The position numbers were made by a program, and so were the translations under genes. Below are positions 6,468 to 8,681 of a DNA stretch of 8,681 nucleotides, one piece after another; within the stretch, counting starts at the first letter, position 1, and every line of letters starts with the position of its first letter. The notes below the pieces were generated by a model. That model did not search any database and was not told the DNA's origin. It saw nothing but the letters and a program-made list of their open reading frames with translations. Location: positions 1-8,681 of the forward strand of contig JAJRVC010000553.1 in the NCBI GenBank assembly GCA_024277475.1, given 5' to 3'. Source of the DNA: Deltaproteobacteria bacterium. GTDB lineage: Bacteria > Desulfobacterota > Desulfobacteria > Desulfobacterales > JAFDCJ01.

Positions 6468-7151
6468 ATGACTTCAGAATTAAATACAGTTACAGCTGAA
6501 ACAACGAAACTTACCGGCACCGGGTCTGCGGTTCTGGGTAAGGAGGAGGTTCTGGGTAAGGAGGATTTTTTAAACCTTTTGGTCACCCAGCTGCAAAACC
6601 AGGATCCGCTCAATCCTACCGATAGCACTGAATTTACGGCCCAACTGGCTCAGTTCAGCTCTCTGGAACAATTGACAAATGTCAACGATAATTTGGAGCA
6701 GTTGCAAAATTTCCAAGCATCTGCCAACAATTCCCAAGCGGTTTCACTGCTCGGGAAAGAAATCACTGCTAGCGGCAATTTTTTGCAATTAACCGATGGT
6801 GAACCGGTTGGCTGTGACTTTAACCTGGACAGGGAAGCCGCTGCGGTCGTAGTAAACATTTATGACAGCACCAGTGAGTTTGTTAAAGCATTTGAAAGCG
6901 AGGGCCTAACCGCAGGCAGACATACGCTGGTTTGGGACGGAACTGATAGAGACGGCAATCCGGCAAGGGATGGAAACTATACCTTCGAAATCCTGGCTGC
7001 TGATGCCAATGGGCAAAGTGTTAACGTCAAACCATTTTTCACCGGCACCGTGAACACAGTAAAGTTTGAAAACGACACCCCCTTCTTGATTTCAGGGGGG
7101 CAAAAGATTGCCCTCAATGATGTGATTCAAGTAGCAGATCCCGAGAATTAA
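6465..7151 (+). CDS. flgD: Flagellar hook capping / basal-body rod modification protein FlgD
   Basis: FlgD is exported to the tip of the growing hook, where it forms a cap that lets FlgE subunits polymerise; it leaves when the hook is complete. From ATG 6465 the product has 228 residues, a usual length. The conserved N-terminal export/cap region (about residues 29-75) reads LGKEDFLNLLVTQLQNQDPLNP followed by a segment containing FTAQLAQFSSLEQL. Residues about 95-225 form the FlgD Tudor/Ig-like beta domains, including LVWDGTDRDGNPARDGNYTFEI (155-176), the typical hairpin of the FlgD Ig fold. Just before the conserved motif a six-residue unit is duplicated (VLGKEE then VLGKED). The gene lies between fliK and flgE, the normal place for hook assembly genes, with 59 nt before flgE. 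Confidence 0.95.
   Translation: MMTSELNTVTAETTKLTGTGSAVLGKEEVLGKEDFLNLLVTQLQNQDPLNPTDSTEFTAQLAQFSSLEQLTNVNDNLEQLQNFQASANNSQAVSLLGKEITASGNFLQLTDGEPVGCDFNLDREAAAVVVNIYDSTSEFVKAFESEGLTAGRHTLVWDGTDRDGNPARDGNYTFEILAADANGQSVNVKPFFTGTVNTVKFENDTPFLISGGQKIALNDVIQVADPEN
6531..6566 (+). repeat. 18-bp tandem duplication inside flgD
   Basis: GTTCTGGGTAAGGAGGAG (6531-6548) is repeated directly at 6549-6566 with only the last base changed (G to T). It keeps the frame and duplicates VLGKE(E/D). Each copy contains TAAGGAGG, a near-perfect match to the 16S rRNA anti-Shine-Dalgarno sequence. 17 of 18 identical bases point to a recent slippage event. Confidence 0.85.
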
Positions 7152-7210
7152 GTAGAAAATAAGCGATTCCAAGAACAAAATAACACCTTAACTATTGGAG
7201 GAAAACAGAA

Positions 7211-8326
7211 ATGATAGGATCATTGTTTGCCGGCATATCAGGGTTGAATGCTAATTCCACCGCCATGACGGTTATTGGAGACAATATTGCCAATGTAAAT
7301 ACCACTGCATTTAAATCCAACAAATCCTCGTTTGCCAATATTTTGAGCCAGTCTTTAGGAGGATCCCCAACCGACGGTATCGGGAGAGGCGTCGGATTTT
7401 GGGGGGTCTCACCTTCATGGAGTCAGGGATCCATTGAGAACACCTCAAACGCAACCGATATGGCAATCAACGGAAAGGGTTTTTTTATGGTTGAGGATGA
7501 TTCCGGTTCGGCCTTCTATACCCGAGCGGGAGAATTTTCTTTCGACAAAGACGGGTACCTCGTAAATCCGGATGGACTGTATGTTCAGGGCTATACGGTT
7601 TCATCGATAGCTGCCGACGGCACGATTGCCCTGGGTTCCATAGACAATATAAATGTTCCCGGCGAAAGTACGGCTCCACCACAAGCCACAACTACAACTA
7701 CGCTGGATATAAACCTCGATGCCGGCGCAGCCGTGAATGATACTTATTCCAGTACTCAAACAATCTATGATTCTCTGGGCAATGCCATACCTTTAACCCT
7801 GACCTTCACCAAGACCGCTGCCAACGCATGGACAGCCAGTGTTGCCGTTCCGACCGGTACAGTTAACAATCCGGCTACGGATACCGGTATCACCAATGCC
7901 AATCTTACCTTTGACGGAAACGGAACTTTGAACACCGGCACCAATCCAAGCATTACGCTAACCAATCTGGCTAATGGATCCGAAGACATTGCGATCGACT
8001 GGGATCTTTTTGATTCCACTGGAGCTACCAACGGTGATCTTACCCAGTATGCCGCCGCTTCCACGACTAATTTCAATACCCAAAATGGATATGCTGCAGG
8101 TAATCTTCGAGGGGTATCGGTAGATGAGAATGGGTACGTTACTGGTGCCTATTCCAATGGACAGCTTACACCCCTGTTTCAAGTTGTGCTGGCAGATTTT
8201 CCTAGTGTTTTCGGGTTAAACAAAATGGGTAATAATCTTTATGCCGAATCACGTGCTTCGGGTCAGGCCATGCCGGGAGTCCCATTAAGCGGCAGTTTGG
8301 GCAGCATAAGCCCAAGTGCCATATAA
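7211..8326 (+). CDS. flgE: Flagellar hook protein FlgE, frame ends early before the C-terminal D0 helix
   Basis: FlgE polymerises into the hook, the universal joint between rod and filament. The 371 visible residues start with the classic rod/hook N-terminal D0 helix (LFAGISGLNANSTAMTVIGD, then NIANVNTTAFKS, residues 5-36). The D1 signature AINGKGFFMV is at 85-94, followed by TRAGEFSFDKDGYLVNPDG (104-122) and Thr/Asn-rich outer domains (about 150-290). GGAGG at 7197-7201 lies 9 nt before the ATG. The frame stops at TAA 8324-8326 after GSISPSAI. Most family members continue here with a Glu and then [10 protein letters not shown], and that continuation is present in the same frame just after the stop. 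The product as written lacks the C-terminal D0 helix, which pairs with the N-terminal helix in the hook, and should not assemble alone. A single G-to-T change (GAA to TAA) would explain it, as would a sequence error. Confidence 0.95.
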   Translation: MIGSLFAGISGLNANSTAMTVIGDNIANVNTTAFKSNKSSFANILSQSLGGSPTDGIGRGVGFWGVSPSWSQGSIENTSNATDMAINGKGFFMVEDDSGSAFYTRAGEFSFDKDGYLVNPDGLYVQGYTVSSIAADGTIALGSIDNINVPGESTAPPQATTTTTLDINLDAGAAVNDTYSSTQTIYDSLGNAIPLTLTFTKTAANAWTASVAVPTGTVNNPATDTGITNANLTFDGNGTLNTGTNPSITLTNLANGSEDIAIDWDLFDSTGATNGDLTQYAAASTTNFNTQNGYAAGNLRGVSVDENGYVTGAYSNGQLTPLFQVVLADFPSVFGLNKMGNNLYAESRASGQAMPGVPLSGSLGSISPSAI

Positions 8327-8455
8327 ATGTCCAATGTTGATCTAGCCCAAGAATTTGTTAAAATGATCACTACCCAGCGCGCTTATCAGGCAAATTCTCG
8401 GGTAATCACCACCAGCGATGAAATTTTGCAGGAGTTGATTAATTTGAAACGATAA
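8327..8455 (+). CDS. flgE: Detached C-terminal D0 segment of FlgE (same frame, after an in-frame TAA)
   Basis: ATG at 8327 directly follows the flgE stop and is in the same frame. The 42 residues begin [20 protein letters not shown] and continue with [20 protein letters not shown] to KR, the universally conserved C-terminal D0 helix of FlgE and related axial proteins. With the one stop counted as a residue, the combined length is 414, normal for FlgE. No Shine-Dalgarno sequence precedes the ATG, so separate translation would rely on ribosomes terminating at TAA and restarting at the adjacent ATG. The reading is most likely one gene split by a nonsense change or an error. A true two-piece hook protein or readthrough is less likely but possible. 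Conservation of the segment shows no decay beyond the stop. Confidence 0.85.
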   Translation: MSNVDLAQEFVKMITTQRAYQANSRVITTSDEILQELINLKR

Positions 8456-8470
8456 TGCTATATCGTATCC

Positions 8471-8681
8471 GTGCACTGGTTCGGGGTTTACGTCAAATTA
8501 GACCCGGTGATGCGTGTAAACTCAAACGTTGCAAGAGCCGGAGGGCTTCAGAGCCCCCGACGACGGGATCACCACTTCGTTAAGACAAGGCGTTAAGGGT
8601 GAAGTTGTAGTCCTTTACCTCGAATCCTTGACAACACAGGATCTGAAGTTCTCCGGCTTTCCCGCAGGGTAAACAACATGG
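8471..8681 (+). ncRNA. Structured non-coding DNA, possible 5' part of a group II intron
   Basis: No reading frame of note crosses this segment, yet it is dense in nested inverted repeats. GTTTAC 8486-8491 pairs with GTAAAC 8516-8521, and GGTGAT 8506-8511 with ATCACC 8568-8573. The second pair encloses the hairpin GGGCT 8543-8547 / AGCCC 8552-8556. CCCG 8556-8559 / CGGG 8564-8567 is an alternative stem that shares base 8556 with that hairpin. ATCCT 8624-8628 pairs with AGGAT 8638-8642. Such a domain I-like layout and overall look recall bacterial group II introns, with GTGCA at 8471 as a candidate 5' end (consensus GTGYG, one base off). I found no convincing pairing between the putative exon end and an internal loop. 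Identity is uncertain, and the element runs off the window. Confidence 0.35.

Noticed and set aside
8324..8326. Genetic code change with TAA read as Glu
   Set aside because: fliG, fliH, flgD and other genes here end normally at TAA, TGA or TAG, and no bacterial code with TAA as Glu is known to me.

Overview
The window is a section of a bacterial flagellar gene cluster, all on the + strand, in the order fliG-fliH-fliI-fliJ, a 615-nt gene-free gap, then fliK-flgD-flgE. The gene order, the FlgE and FlgD sequences, and a sigma-54-type promoter before the hook genes suggest a Gram-negative bacterium, most likely of the Desulfobacterota (former Deltaproteobacteria). That placement is inferred from general family resemblance and was not tested by a search.

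Region by region: positions 2-136 hold the last 44 codons of an upstream gene that I do not recognise and that does not look like fliF, the usual neighbour of fliG. Positions 272-3881 encode the rotor switch protein FliG and the soluble part of the flagellar type III export machine: FliH (ATPase regulator), FliI (ATPase) and FliJ (stalk/chaperone escort). fliH overlaps fliG by 8 nt through a TTG start with a strong Shine-Dalgarno sequence. Positions 3882-4496 contain no convincing gene. They do contain what looks like a regulatory region for the second half of the cluster: a 38-bp dyad (4219-4256), an AT-rich stretch with an exact IHF-consensus match (4358-4370), and a very good -24/-12 promoter (4418-4433). 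Positions 4497-8455 encode the hook-assembly set: FliK (hook-length ruler and substrate-specificity switch), FlgD (hook cap) and FlgE (hook).

The most striking observation is in flgE. Its reading frame is interrupted by an in-frame TAA (8324-8326) exactly where the family usually has a Glu codon. The conserved C-terminal D0 helix continues in the same frame from an ATG directly after the stop and runs to a second stop at 8453-8455. This could be a nonsense mutation, an assembly error, a split or reinitiated hook protein, or stop-codon readthrough. Immediately downstream (about 8471 to the window end) is non-coding DNA rich in nested inverted repeats that resembles a structured RNA, possibly the 5' part of a group II intron.

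Together the genes cover export (FliH/I/J), rotor switching (FliG) and hook building (FliK/FlgD/FlgE). The layout suggests separate timing: the switch/export genes are read from upstream, and the hook genes from their own sigma-54 promoter.
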